Part shown: positions 8,360 to 17,439 of the stretch, one piece after another | Numbering within the stretch: position 1 is the stretch's first letter | How the letters are laid out: each line of letters starts with the position of its first letter | From: Prauserella aidingensis | Lineage (GTDB): Bacteria > Actinomycetota > Actinomycetes > Mycobacteriales > Pseudonocardiaceae | DNA: 64,000 bases | NCBI RefSeq assembly: GCF_024171865.1 | Contig: NZ_JAMTCN010000024.1 | Span: forward strand, 1 to 64,000 | Reading direction: 5' to 3' | Made by a program: the position numbers and the translations under genes | Notes under the pieces: model-generated | Database searches by the model: none | Told to the model about the DNA's origin: nothing | The model's input: only the letters and a program-made list of their open reading frames with translations

Positions 8360-9106
8360 ATGCGTAAACGACTCTTCTCCCTGTTGGCCGCTGCGGCTGT
8401 TGCAGCGGCCGGTCTCACCGCCGCTACCGCGGTGACGACGCCGGCCCCGGCCAGCGCCGCCTCGTGCTACGAGTGGTCGAGCACTCTGTCGCGTGGTGAC
8501 AGCGGCGCTGCGGTGAAGGAACTGCAGATCCGCGTCGCCGGGTGGGTGTCGTCGGGCGAGCACCTCGTCATCGACGGCCAGTACGGCCCGGCGACCGAGG
8601 CTGCCGTCAAGCGGTTCCAGTCGGGCTACGGGCTGTCGGTCGACGGTGTCGCGGGTCCGCAGACGTTCGGGAAGATCTACGACCTGACGTCGGGCGACTG
8701 CACGCCGTCCCACTTCTCCTACTCGGAGTTCGACGACAACTGTGGTGCCAACAACTTCAACGGTGGCGCCGTGTCGGCGTCGACGGCGAAGGAGAACACT
8801 CGCCGCGTCATGTGGCAGCTGGAAGCGATGCGCCACAAGCTCGGAGACCGGCCGATCGGCATCACGTCCGGTTTCCGTAGCTACTCGTGCAACAGCGCGG
8901 TCGGCGGTTCGTCGTCGAGCCGGCATCTGTACGGCGAGACCGCCGATCTGGGCATCAGCGTCAACGTCCACTCGCAGTGCACGCTGTACCGGGCCGCGTG
9001 GCAGGCCGGTTTCACCGAGATCCTCGGGCCGGGCTACCCGGGTCACAACGACCACGTCCACGTGGCCAATGATCCGAGTCCGTACCGCAGTGCCCCGAAC
9101 TGCTGA
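8360..9106 (+). CDS. Secreted zinc D-Ala-D-Ala carboxypeptidase (M15) with peptidoglycan-binding domain
   Basis: 248 aa. It has a signal peptide (MRKRLFSLL, Ala-rich core, APASAAS cleavage region near residue 35), then a peptidoglycan-binding-1 domain (GAAVKELQIRVAG, GQYGPATEAAVKRFQ) to about residue 115, then a peptidase M15A domain with SSSRHLYGETADLG and the C-terminal HNDHVHV, which supply the zinc ligands. The organisation matches Streptomyces albus G carboxypeptidase, which trims peptidoglycan stem peptides. ATG 8360 follows GGAGG by four bases; the frame is open upstream but the signal peptide fixes this start. The 182-nt leader holds no riboswitch I could recognise. Confidence 0.92.
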   Translation: MRKRLFSLLAAAAVAAAGLTAATAVTTPAPASAASCYEWSSTLSRGDSGAAVKELQIRVAGWVSSGEHLVIDGQYGPATEAAVKRFQSGYGLSVDGVAGPQTFGKIYDLTSGDCTPSHFSYSEFDDNCGANNFNGGAVSASTAKENTRRVMWQLEAMRHKLGDRPIGITSGFRSYSCNSAVGGSSSSRHLYGETADLGISVNVHSQCTLYRAAWQAGFTEILGPGYPGHNDHVHVANDPSPYRSAPNC

Positions 9107-9126
9107 CGGTTCACGTCCCGTGTGAC

Positions 9127-9163
9127 GGGGGTGGCTTCCGGTTCCGCACCGGGGGCCACCCCC
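9127..9163. terminator. Hairpin terminator between convergent genes
   Basis: GGGGGTGGC at 9127-9135 pairs perfectly with GCCACCCCC at 9155-9163 across a 19-nt loop. It lies between the convergent M15 peptidase gene and cobD. There is no long T-run, as is common in actinobacteria, so it is a likely bidirectional terminator. Confidence 0.65.
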
Positions 9164-9188
9164 GCTTCTCGCGTGTCCCGGAGCCGAC

Positions 9189-10139
9189 CTATCGGCGCCG
9201 GCGCCTGCCGACACTCGACACGCCGGCGAGCACCGCGGACACGCCGACCGCACACAGTCCGACCACGCGGGACAGTTCGACGGCGCGCGTGACGTGACCG
9301 GCGTCCGGGTTGCGCCCTGCGCCGAGCACGGGCAGTTCCGCCACACCGCGCGGGTACACGGTGCGGCCGCCGAGGCGGATTTCGAGCGCCCCGGCGAACG
9401 CGGCTTCGGCGCGCCCGGCGTTGGGGCTCGGGTGGGCGGCGGTGTCGCGCCGCCACGCCTGCCACGCACTGGGCGCGGAGCCGCCGACGACCGGTGCCGC
9501 GGCGGTGGTCAACGTCGCCGTGAGCCGCGCAGGCACGAGGTTCGCGACTTCGTCGAGTCGCCGTGCGACCGGGTCGGCCGAGTGTGCCGAGGCGATGTCG
9601 AGTTCCATGCCGGGCCTTCGGCCGAGCACGGTGACGGTGCGGGCGCCCAGCATTCCGGGCAGCCCCGCCACGGCGCCCCAGACGAGGGGCGACACCACGG
9701 CGTTGGAGGTCTGGTCCGCGACGACTTCGATCGCGGCGCGGGACAGGCCGGGCAGGTCGAGGTCTTCGGTGCAGCGCGGGTCGGCGGCGGCGATGCGTGC
9801 ACGGGCGGTGTCGAAGTCGCCGCTTTCGAGGTCGCGGGCGAGGTCGGTGCCGTCCGCGGCGATCCGCGCTCCCCCGAGCACCGACCACGTGCCCGCGGCG
9901 ACGGCGAGTGTGCGCAGCAGCCGGTGACGACCTGTCACGCGTTCGGCCAGCATGCCCGCCGCGACGGCGCCTGCGGTCACCGCGGTCGTCGCCGCCGCGG
10001 TTCCGATGCGCCGGGCCAACGCGTCGGCGGCCTCCGGCAGCACGGTGACAGGACGCGACGGAGCGGCGCGACGCGGTTCGCCGACCAGGCCGTCCGCGAC
10101 CACCCCGAGCAGCAACCCCACGGCTCGATGCGCACTCAC
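9189..10139 (-). CDS. cobD: Cobalamin biosynthesis protein CobD/CbiB
   Basis: 316 aa, an integral membrane protein of the CobD/CbiB family, which attaches the aminopropanol (phosphate) arm to cobyric acid to form adenosylcobinamide (phosphate). Visible family features are LLLGVVADGLVGEPRR at the N-terminus, the central DQTSNAVVSPLVWGAVAGLPG, and the conserved HPSPNAGRAEAAFAGALEIRLGG. The usual HPV motif after GDP is replaced here by PSRPV, a modest deviation. GTG 10139 with GGGGGT upstream was chosen over a TTG six codons earlier. It is the only corrin gene in the window and has no room for a cobalamin riboswitch. Confidence 0.88.
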   Translation of the reverse strand: MSAHRAVGLLLGVVADGLVGEPRRAAPSRPVTVLPEAADALARRIGTAAATTAVTAGAVAAGMLAERVTGRHRLLRTLAVAAGTWSVLGGARIAADGTDLARDLESGDFDTARARIAAADPRCTEDLDLPGLSRAAIEVVADQTSNAVVSPLVWGAVAGLPGMLGARTVTVLGRRPGMELDIASAHSADPVARRLDEVANLVPARLTATLTTAAAPVVGGSAPSAWQAWRRDTAAHPSPNAGRAEAAFAGALEIRLGGRTVYPRGVAELPVLGAGRNPDAGHVTRAVELSRVVGLCAVGVSAVLAGVSSVGRRRRR

Positions 10140-10242
10140 GTTTCCCGAAACCCCCAAAACCGGTGAAGCTACGCGGCAGCCTACCGAGGCGCGTCGGCCC
10201 GACTCCCGGGGTCCGGCCTCACCGGGCCGCGCTCGGTGGGCG

Positions 10243-11229
10243 TTACTCCTCGGCGGCGGCCCACGAACGGAGCATCACCGACGCGATCGACGTGGTGCCG
10301 GGCAGCATCAGCTCGTCGTGCTCACCGTCGAACGCCGCGCGCACGTCGGCGCGGCTGAACCACCGCGCCTCCTCGATCTCCCCGTCCGCGGGCGTCAGTG
10401 CGGCACCGCTGACGGTCCGCGCCGCGAAGCCGAGCATGATCGACCGCGGGAACGGCCACGGCTGGCTGCCGAGGTAGCGCACGTCGCCGACCTCGACGCC
10501 GACCTCCTCACGCACCTCCCGTTCGACGCAGCCTTCGAGCGACTCGCCTGCCTCGACGAACCCCGCCAGCACGGAGTACCGCTTCGGCGGCCACACGGGC
10601 TGACGTGCGAGCAGCACGTTCGCACCGTTGACGCCGACGTCGTCGTGCACCAGGCAGATCACCGCGGGGTCGGTACGCGGATACTCCTCGTTGCCGCATC
10701 CGCTGCAGTGCGATGCCCAGCCGAACTGCACCCGGGTGATTTCCGCTCCGCACCGCGCACAGAACCTGCCGCGGTGGTGCCAGTTCCGCAGTGCCTCCGC
10801 GGTCGTCAGCAGGCCCGCCGACGTGTCGTCGAGGAGAGCGCCGTGGCCCCGCAGGTCCAGCCACGCCTCGTCGGCGCTGACCGGCACTTCCTGCCGCACT
10901 CCCCAACCGCCGTCGAGCTCGATCGTGTCCGGTTCGGACGGTGGGTCGACGGGCAGCATCCAGTGGTCGACGCCGTCCCATTCGCCGAGGAACGAGGCCT
11001 CGGCCGGCGGTTCCCCGGCGAACTCGGCGGCCTTCCTGGTGCTCACGGGTGCGTCCCCGGAGTCGACGGCGTCGCGCCGCACCGGTGTCCTGCCCCAGCG
11101 GTCGACGACCACGAGCCGCGCATCGGGCCACCGTGCGGTGAGCCGTTCCGGATCGTTCCGCAGCGCCTCCTGCCGGTCCACTGTGGACCGCGACAGCGCC
11201 GGCACCTCCCTGAGCTCGAACGGCCTCAC
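10243..11229 (-). CDS. nudC: NADH pyrophosphatase NudC
   Basis: 328 aa. A zinc ribbon (CARCGAEITR then CSGCGNEEYPR) precedes the Nudix box beginning GFVEAGESLEGC and containing REVREE, followed by the NudC signature SQPWPFPRS. NudC hydrolyses NAD(H) to NMN(H) and AMP and removes NAD caps from RNA. The GTG at 11229 overlaps the stop of the upstream M16 gene in GTGA, so it is the third gene of a coupled operon with two M16 subunits. The mycobacterial orthologue is Rv3199c. Confidence 0.93.
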   Translation of the reverse strand: MRPFELREVPALSRSTVDRQEALRNDPERLTARWPDARLVVVDRWGRTPVRRDAVDSGDAPVSTRKAAEFAGEPPAEASFLGEWDGVDHWMLPVDPPSEPDTIELDGGWGVRQEVPVSADEAWLDLRGHGALLDDTSAGLLTTAEALRNWHHRGRFCARCGAEITRVQFGWASHCSGCGNEEYPRTDPAVICLVHDDVGVNGANVLLARQPVWPPKRYSVLAGFVEAGESLEGCVEREVREEVGVEVGDVRYLGSQPWPFPRSIMLGFAARTVSGAALTPADGEIEEARWFSRADVRAAFDGEHDELMLPGTTSIASVMLRSWAAAEE

Positions 11230-12611
11230 GATTCCGGATCCGCGACGCGCACGCCACCGAGGGCCTCGAGCTGCGGCCCGAGCACGTCCGCGTCCCCGAC
11301 GACGACACCGGTGAACCTGCTCGGCGCGAAGATCTCCAACGCCACCTCGGCGACCTGTTCGGTCGTCACGGCGGCGAGCCGCTCCGGATGCCCGAGCAGC
11401 CACTCGAGGTCGAGGCCCACCGCGGCGAGGCCGATCAGCTGGTTCGCCATCCCGGCCTGCGATGCCGACCCGATCAACAGGGTGCCCGTGGCGTACTGCC
11501 GCACGGTGTCGACCTCGGAGTCGGTCGGCGGGACGAGCCCGAGCCTGCCGAGTTCGTACCGGGTCTCGAGCAGCGCGGCGGCGGTCACGTCGCTCGCGGT
11601 GTCGGCGTCGACCTGCACGGTCCCCTTGCCGCGGGTGAATTCGAATCCGGAGTGGGCGCCGTAGGTGTAGCCCTTGTCCTCGCGGATGTTCTCGACGAGC
11701 CGCGACGAGAAGTAGCCGCCGAACGTCAGGTTCGCCAGCTGCACCGCCGGATACCGTTCCGCGGTGCGCGGCAGGCTCTGCGCCGACAGGCGGATCTGCG
11801 ACTGCACGGCACCGGCGCGCGGCACGAGCACCAGGTCGCCGCCGGCCAGGTCGGGCAGTTCGGGCAGCTCGCGCGCCACGTCGTCGGAACGCCAGCCGTC
11901 CAGCGCCCGCTCGACGTCGGCGACCGCGGACTGCGGGTCGATGTCGCCGACGAGCACCAGCACCGAGCCGCGCGGCAGAACCGCGGCGGGGTGCAGCGCG
12001 CGGACCATGTCGGGCGTCACCTGCTCCACGTCCTCGGGGCGCGGCACCTCGCGGGTGAAGGGGTGGTCGCCGTAGCGCTGCCGCTGCAGCGCCTCGCGGG
12101 CGATCACCCGCGGCTGGGTACGCGCGACGGCGAGGCGTTCGACGAGCCGCGCCGCTTCCCGTTCGACCTCGTGGTCGGCGTAGGTGGCCTCGGTGAGAAT
12201 GTCGGCGAGCACGTCGAGCAGGGTCGGCAACCCGCTCGCCAGCGCACTCGCGGAGACCGACAGGTGCTCCGGGTCGACGGCAACGCCGAGGTCGCCGCCG
12301 ATGAGCGCCAGGTCGGTGTCCATCGCCACCCGGTCACGGCGACGCGTGCCCGTGGCGATCGTGTCCGCCAGCACTTCGGCCGTCGCCGTGTGCATCGGGT
12401 CGTCGCCCGCGAACGGGATCGCCATGCGCAGCTCCGCCATCGGCGAACCCGGCTTGCGCACGGCCAGCACGCGCAGGCCGTTGCCGATCTCGGTGTCGAC
12501 GTGCTCCGGTGGCGTGGCCGTCCGCTGGTCGCCCAGCGGCGGCAGCTCCCGCGGGCCCGCCGGGGTCCGGCCGATCTCCTCCGCGGTCCGGTGGGTCTGC
12601 GATGCGGTCAC
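11226..12611 (-). CDS. M16 peptidase family, non-catalytic subunit
   Basis: 461 aa, insulinase/M16 fold. The zinc motif HxxEH is absent from the N-terminal domain; the equivalent stretch reads AIPFAGDDPMHTATAEVLAD. The C-terminal domain retains the R/Y pair in SRLVENIREDKGYTYG. This split, with one catalytic chain and one with the R/Y motif, is the pattern of heterodimeric M16B peptidases such as mitochondrial processing peptidase. The start (GTG 12611) overlaps the stop of the catalytic partner in GTGA, so the two are expected to be made in fixed ratio. The substrate is unknown. Confidence 0.85.
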   Translation of the reverse strand: MTASQTHRTAEEIGRTPAGPRELPPLGDQRTATPPEHVDTEIGNGLRVLAVRKPGSPMAELRMAIPFAGDDPMHTATAEVLADTIATGTRRRDRVAMDTDLALIGGDLGVAVDPEHLSVSASALASGLPTLLDVLADILTEATYADHEVEREAARLVERLAVARTQPRVIAREALQRQRYGDHPFTREVPRPEDVEQVTPDMVRALHPAAVLPRGSVLVLVGDIDPQSAVADVERALDGWRSDDVARELPELPDLAGGDLVLVPRAGAVQSQIRLSAQSLPRTAERYPAVQLANLTFGGYFSSRLVENIREDKGYTYGAHSGFEFTRGKGTVQVDADTASDVTAAALLETRYELGRLGLVPPTDSEVDTVRQYATGTLLIGSASQAGMANQLIGLAAVGLDLEWLLGHPERLAAVTTEQVAEVALEIFAPSRFTGVVVGDADVLGPQLEALGGVRVADPES

Positions 12612-13894
12612 TGGGTACCTCCCTGCGCGGGCTCGACGAGAAGGACGGCGCGCGAATCGGGCCGCAGGCCCTTCGCCGCGTGCGACACCTCGTCCGCGGT
12701 GACGGCGGCGATCCGGTCGGCGACCTGGTGCATGAGTGCCGCGTCGCCGTAGAGCAGTTCGAACGAACCGAAACCGAGCGTGCGGTTGACGAGCCGGTCG
12801 TGTTCGGCGTGCAGCATCGCACTCCAGCGTGCCGTCACCCGCGCCAGTTCGTCACTCGTCGGCGGCTGCGCGGCGAGCGACTCCAGCTCCTCGTCGACGG
12901 CACCGAGGATGCGGTCCACGCCGACGTCGGGCGTGTGCATCGCGGTGATCGAGAACGTGTCGGGGTCACGCGCCTCGAACGGCCCGAACAGGCCCGCACC
13001 CGCGTTGATGTCGGTGACGAGTGGCTCGCCGTGCACGAGGCGCTGCTGCAGCCGGGAGCCGTCGCCGTCGACGAGGACGCTGGCCAGTACGAGGTGCGCC
13101 AGGTAGGCGTCGATCTCGCCGACCGGGTCGGGCATGCGGTAGCCGACGGCCAGCGCGGGCAGCGGGGCGTGCGGGTCGACGTGCGTCTCGCGGATCTCGG
13201 TGGTCGGGCGGGGCTCGGCGAACGACGGCCGCTCGGGCCTCGGGCGTGCGGGCACGTCGCCGAAGTGCTTCTCGATCAGCTCGCGAGCCCGGTCCACCTC
13301 GATGTCGCCCGCGACGGTGAGTACCGCGTTCGCGGGCGCGTAGTAGGTGTCGAAGAACGCCGCGCAGTCCTCGAGGCTGGCCCGCTCGAGGTCGGTGAAG
13401 TCGCCGTAGCCGTTGTGGGCGTTGGGGAACGTGTCGTACAGCACCGGCGGCAGCAGGATCCACGGGAACCCGCCGTAGGGCCGGTTCAGCACGTTGAGGC
13501 GGATCTCCTCCTTGACCACGTCGATCTGGTTGGCCAGGTTCTCGGCGGTCAGCTTCGGCGCACGCATCCGGTCGGCCTCGAGGAACAGTGCCCGCTCCAG
13601 CGCCGCCGACGGCAGCACCTCGAAGTAGTCCGTGTAGTCGGGGTGGGTCGACCCGTTGAACGAGCCGCCGCTGCCCTGCACGTGCCGGAAGTGGGCCAGC
13701 TTCTCGAGGCTTTCGCTGCCTTGGAACATCAGGTGCTCGAACAGGTGCGCGAAGCCGGTGCGGCCTTCGGGTTCGGAACGGAAACCCACGTCGTAGTGCA
13801 CGCTGACGCCGACGACCGGGGCACTCCGGTCGGGCGCGAGAACCACCCGCAGGCCGTTGTCCAACGTCAGTCTGTGGAGAACGGGTTCGGCCAT
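12608..13894 (-). CDS. M16 zinc peptidase, catalytic subunit
   Basis: 428 aa. The inverted zinc motif HLFEHLMFQG at about residues 47-56 gives HxxEH, with the distal glutamate region NQIDVVKEEIRLN downstream. Two M16 domains are recognisable. It is likely a cytoplasmic heterodimer with the following gene. ATG 13894 is the natural start. The operon continues to the non-catalytic subunit and NudC with four-base overlaps. The physiological substrate cannot be inferred. Confidence 0.9.
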   Translation of the reverse strand: MAEPVLHRLTLDNGLRVVLAPDRSAPVVGVSVHYDVGFRSEPEGRTGFAHLFEHLMFQGSESLEKLAHFRHVQGSGGSFNGSTHPDYTDYFEVLPSAALERALFLEADRMRAPKLTAENLANQIDVVKEEIRLNVLNRPYGGFPWILLPPVLYDTFPNAHNGYGDFTDLERASLEDCAAFFDTYYAPANAVLTVAGDIEVDRARELIEKHFGDVPARPRPERPSFAEPRPTTEIRETHVDPHAPLPALAVGYRMPDPVGEIDAYLAHLVLASVLVDGDGSRLQQRLVHGEPLVTDINAGAGLFGPFEARDPDTFSITAMHTPDVGVDRILGAVDEELESLAAQPPTSDELARVTARWSAMLHAEHDRLVNRTLGFGSFELLYGDAALMHQVADRIAAVTADEVSHAAKGLRPDSRAVLLVEPAQGGTQ

Positions 13895-13960
13895 GGGGCC
13901 ACCCTACGGGAGGCGCTCGCGTGGTCACGTCGCCTTCACCGGTATCGGCGCCCCTGCGGG

Positions 13961-14851
13961 CTACTCCGCCGCGCGGCGGAGTTCGACGTCCAGGTTCTCG
14001 CGGCGCATACGCCGGTCGAGGTAGATCAGCGCGGTGACGGCGGAACCGAACGGCACCGCGAGGGTCTGCGCCGCGACGTTGCCCAGCCCGAGGATCAGCC
14101 GGTGCCCGGCGAGCGTGCCGTCCGGCATCGGCGACGTGCCCGCCCCCAACGGCAGCAACTGGGCGAACAGCAGTTGCACGACCAGGCTGACCAGCACCGT
14201 GATCAGCAGCCCGACGGCCAGCAGGCCGAACACCCGCCACCACGCGCCCCAGACCAGGCTCACCGACCGTTTCAGCGCCTCGGCGACGGTGCTGCGCTCC
14301 CACATCAGCGCGGGCACGGCCAGGCTGAGCAGCACGTAGGCCACGATCCCGGGAACGACCAGCAGGAACAGCCCGACCATCGTGACGACCGTGACGACGA
14401 CGGTCAGTCCGAGCAGCGGCAACAGCCGCGGCCGGACCTCGGCCCACACCTCGCGCGCCACGACCGGCCTGGCCGGCACTGCCCGGCTGAGCACCACCGT
14501 CATCACGCCGACGACGAGGGCGTACGTGGACAAGGTGACCAGCAGGCTGGCCCCGTTGGCCAGCAGCTCGTTCACTGGTTGCCGCCAGGACTGTCGCGGA
14601 GGCAGCACGTACGTCTCGGCGAGCAGTACCAGCACCGCGCCGGCCAGGGCGACGACGGCGGATGCGCCGAACACGACGGCAGCGTGCCTGCGCAGTGTCG
14701 CCACGGCACCGTCGGTGATGTCCGCGAGACGCAGCGGCCGGAGCGGGATCACGCCGGGCCGCCACCCCTCGCCGCCGCCGTCACCATCGCCGTCACGGTC
14801 ACCGTCGCCGTCGTCGTCCCCCCGGTCGGACATACCGCTCGAATCGATCAT
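13961..14851 (-). CDS. Multipass membrane protein, paralogue 1 (GDPD membrane-domain-like)
   Basis: 296 aa. An acidic Asp/Gly-rich cytoplasmic N-terminus (DDDGDGDRDGDGDGGG) is followed by the motif GVIPLRPLRLADITDGAVATLRRH and about six transmembrane helices. WGAWWRVFGLL and a C-terminal MRRENLDVELRRAAE are shared with the next gene. This family is annotated in actinobacteria as glycerophosphoryl diester phosphodiesterase membrane domain without the catalytic domain; function is unknown. It and the following gene are tandem paralogues, including about 12 identical bases upstream of each start. Confidence 0.8.
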   Translation of the reverse strand: MIDSSGMSDRGDDDGDGDRDGDGDGGGEGWRPGVIPLRPLRLADITDGAVATLRRHAAVVFGASAVVALAGAVLVLLAETYVLPPRQSWRQPVNELLANGASLLVTLSTYALVVGVMTVVLSRAVPARPVVAREVWAEVRPRLLPLLGLTVVVTVVTMVGLFLLVVPGIVAYVLLSLAVPALMWERSTVAEALKRSVSLVWGAWWRVFGLLAVGLLITVLVSLVVQLLFAQLLPLGAGTSPMPDGTLAGHRLILGLGNVAAQTLAVPFGSAVTALIYLDRRMRRENLDVELRRAAE

Positions 14852-14946
14852 GGCCGCGACCCTGCCATCTCCCTCGCCCTGCCGTCGGACGGCCGCACGA
14901 CGTTGTCTCGTCGCTCACATCCGTCCATCGCTCGCGTCCGGGCGGT

Positions 14947-14980
14947 GCTCACATCTGGGAGGCGCTCACATCTGGGAGGC
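14947..14980. repeat. 17-bp perfect tandem duplication at a gene end
   Basis: GCTCACATCTGGGAGGC occurs twice back to back at 14947-14963 and 14964-14980. The second copy contains the stop codon of the membrane protein gene (stop at 14966-14968); the first copy lies just beyond it. It looks like a small slippage duplication of the gene's 3' end. Confidence 0.85.
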
Positions 14981-15922
14981 GCGGCGCAGCTCCGGGGCGA
15001 GGTTCTCGCGCCGGATGCGCTGGTCGATGTAGATCAACGCGGCGACCAGCGACATGAACGGCGTGACGATCGTGCTGGTGACGACGTTGCCGATCTCCTG
15101 GATCAGCACGTCACCGCCGCTGAGCGCCTCCCCCGGCGCAGGCCCGGCGAGCGAGAACGGCAACCCGACGATCAGGCTGACGCCGATGCCGATGACCACG
15201 GCCACGAGCAGGAAGCCGAACACCCGCCACCATGCGCCCTTGACCAGGGCGACCGACCGCTTGATGGCCGAACCGATCGTGCCTCGTTCGAGCACCAGCG
15301 CCGCCGTGGCCAGGCTCAGGTAGACCCAGATCGCGATGACCGGCACGAGTGTCAGCAGCGCACCGAACACGCCCATCGTGGTGATCAGGAGGGCGCCGAA
15401 CACCCCGGCGACGACCGCCTGCGCCACCGTGACGACGACCGACAGGCCGAGCACCGACAGCAGGCGCGGTTTGAGTTCGGCCCACGCCTCGCCGAAGGTG
15501 ATCGGCTTGCCGAGCACCGCCCGCCCGACCACGGTCATCAGCAGCCCCGTCAGCACGGCCTGCACCAGCAGCATCACGGCGAGCTGCACGCCGAACGCGG
15601 GCAGCATGTCACCCAGCATGTTCTCCAGCTGCTGCATCTGCCGTTCCGGCGAGGCGGCCGGGTCGATCTGCGTGACGTCGGCGAGCATCGACTGCGTCAC
15701 GAAGTACGACACCGCGGCGCTGATCACGGCGATGACGAACGACGTGCCGAACACGATGCCCGCGTACGACCGCATCGTGGTGAACGCACCACCGATGACC
15801 TCACCGAGGCGCAACGGCTCCAGCGGGATCACCCCGGGCTGCCGCTGCTGGTTCGCACCGCCCGAGGACGGGTAGCGCGGCAGCTCGGAGTCACCGTTCG
15901 ACATGCCACTCGAATCGCTCAT
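14966..15922 (-). CDS. Multipass membrane protein, paralogue 2
   Basis: 318 aa. A hydrophilic N-terminus (MSDSSGMSNGDSELPRYPS) leads to QPGVIPLEPLRLGEVIGGAFTTMRSYAGIVFGTSF, then about six membrane helices, GAWWRVFGFLLVAVVIGIG, and the tail IDQRIRRENLAPELRRASQM. It is clearly paralogous to the downstream gene in the same order. ATG 15922 was chosen because the paralogue starts at the equivalent residue and both carry GGAGATGGCAGG about 20 bases upstream. Function is unknown. Confidence 0.8.
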   Translation of the reverse strand: MSDSSGMSNGDSELPRYPSSGGANQQRQPGVIPLEPLRLGEVIGGAFTTMRSYAGIVFGTSFVIAVISAAVSYFVTQSMLADVTQIDPAASPERQMQQLENMLGDMLPAFGVQLAVMLLVQAVLTGLLMTVVGRAVLGKPITFGEAWAELKPRLLSVLGLSVVVTVAQAVVAGVFGALLITTMGVFGALLTLVPVIAIWVYLSLATAALVLERGTIGSAIKRSVALVKGAWWRVFGFLLVAVVIGIGVSLIVGLPFSLAGPAPGEALSGGDVLIQEIGNVVTSTIVTPFMSLVAALIYIDQRIRRENLAPELRRASQM

Positions 15923-16038
15923 AACGCCGATCCTGCCATCTCCACCGGACCGCGTCCGGGCGACCGCGCCGTGACCGTCCCCGGCTTCACCTATGCTCTG
16001 CCGCGCACGCGCGATCATCACTGGGGGAGCCACACCGC

Positions 16039-17277
16039 ATGACGCAGCCACCGCCCGGCCAACCCGGGCACAACCAGCCGCCGTACGGAGCAGCCCACCA
16101 CGGCCCTCCTCACCACGGTGCGGCCCACCAGGCGGTTCCCCCGTACGGACAGTCTCCGCCCGGGCAGTCCCCGTACGGACAACCGCCGTACGGTCCCCCG
16201 TACGGACAGCCCTCGTACGGACAGCCGCCGTACGGGCAGCCGCCCTACGGACAGTCCCCGTACGGGCCGCCGCGCCGACCGAAGTCGAACGGCCCCGCCA
16301 TCGCGGCGGCGCTCGGCGGCGTGGGTGCGCTGGCCGTGGTCGTCATCCTCGTCGCGACGCTGACCGGGGGAACCGACACCTCGGAGCGGTACGCACACCG
16401 CGGTGTGGACGTACCGTCGCCGACCCCGACGACGTCCGACACGACCACGGAGACCACCTCGTCGTCGAGCGAGACCGAGACGAGCACGTCGGGCAGCATC
16501 GTCACCTTCACCGAGGAGTCCGGCGGCGGCGATGCGCCCGCAGGGCCCCGCAAGGTCTACAAGCTGGGCCAGCATCCACTGTTCGAGAACACCGACGGCG
16601 GCCTCAGGGCGAACGCGTGCCCACTGCCCGCGTGGCGGGACACCGAGGCCGCCGCGAAGACGTACCTGACCGCCGCGACCGACTGCCTGAACACCACGTG
16701 GGGCACCCTGCTGGAGGCCTACAACCTGCCGTTCGAACGGCCGACGCTGCACTTCCCGAGGGGCACCTCGTACAACACGCCGTGCGGCAGGCAGCAGGTC
16801 GACATCACCCAGGCGGCGCTGTACTGCCGGGGCAACCTGTACATGCCGATCGCCGGGTTGCAGTTCGACCGGCGGCCGAACCAGCCGGGCGTCCAGCTGG
16901 CGTTGCTCGCCCACGAGTACGGGCACCACGTCCAGCAGCTCTCCGGGATGTCGCAGGCCGCCTGGCAGCAGATCGAGCAGGCGGGCGGGCTCGGCACGGC
17001 CGAGGGCGCCGCGATGTCGCGCAGGATGGAACTGCAGGCCCAGTGCTTCTCGGGCATGTTCATGGGCTCGCACACCGGGCGCAGCGGGCCGAACGGCGTC
17101 ACGCAGACCATGCTCGACAACGCCTGGAACGACCAGCGGACCCGCGGCGACGACACGTCCGGCACCAACGACCACGGCTCCAACGCCAACTACGCCGCCT
17201 GGTGGCAGCAGGGCAGCAGGGACAACCGCCTGTACCAGTGCAACACGTGGCTCGCCGACGCCGGTTCGGTGTCCTGA
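16039..17277 (+). CDS. Membrane-anchored neutral zinc metallopeptidase, paralogue 1
   Basis: 412 aa. The N-terminal 75 residues are Pro/Tyr/Gly/Gln-rich with repeated PYGQP units, followed by one transmembrane helix (about residues 88-110), a Ser/Thr-rich spacer, and the YpfJ-type putative neutral zinc metallopeptidase domain with HEYGHHVQQ (HExxH) and the downstream MELQAQCFSGMFMG glutamate. The C-terminus has GDDTSGTNDHGSNANYAAWW. The catalytic domain should face outside the membrane. Substrates are unknown. A close paralogue follows on the same strand. Confidence 0.87.
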   Translation: MTQPPPGQPGHNQPPYGAAHHGPPHHGAAHQAVPPYGQSPPGQSPYGQPPYGPPYGQPSYGQPPYGQPPYGQSPYGPPRRPKSNGPAIAAALGGVGALAVVVILVATLTGGTDTSERYAHRGVDVPSPTPTTSDTTTETTSSSSETETSTSGSIVTFTEESGGGDAPAGPRKVYKLGQHPLFENTDGGLRANACPLPAWRDTEAAAKTYLTAATDCLNTTWGTLLEAYNLPFERPTLHFPRGTSYNTPCGRQQVDITQAALYCRGNLYMPIAGLQFDRRPNQPGVQLALLAHEYGHHVQQLSGMSQAAWQQIEQAGGLGTAEGAAMSRRMELQAQCFSGMFMGSHTGRSGPNGVTQTMLDNAWNDQRTRGDDTSGTNDHGSNANYAAWWQQGSRDNRLYQCNTWLADAGSVS

Positions 17278-17350
17278 CGGTCCCGTTCGCTCCACTCCGT
17301 CCGATGTCTCCGCTCCACCCGATTTCCGGGCGCTGTCGGCACCGGCGCAC

Positions 17351-17375
17351 GCGGCGTCGCCGCCGGCGACGCCGC
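17351..17375 (+). terminator. Hairpin terminator
   Basis: GCGGCGTCGCC at 17351-17361 pairs perfectly with GGCGACGCCGC at 17365-17375 across a 3-nt loop, 74 bases after the stop of the first zinc peptidase gene. No T-run follows. It may separate transcription of the two paralogues. Confidence 0.6.
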
Positions 17376-17439
17376 GGCTCCGCCTAGGGTGCCCGGCTAT
17401 GGTGGTGGCAGCGACCAGCGAGGCGGACGGGGCCGCGAC

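Noticed and set aside
10140-10242. Cobalamin riboswitch upstream of cobD
   Set aside because: The gap is only about 100 nt and none of the conserved B12-box sequence is present.
13961-15922. Glycerophosphodiester phosphodiesterase activity for the two membrane paralogues
   Set aside because: Only the membrane domain is present; no catalytic GDPD motif is visible.
12509-16042. A 1177-codon open frame on the plus strand
   Set aside because: It is antisense to two M16 genes and two membrane genes with clear motifs; the translation is His/Arg/Gln-rich without any domain, as expected for a high-GC shadow frame.
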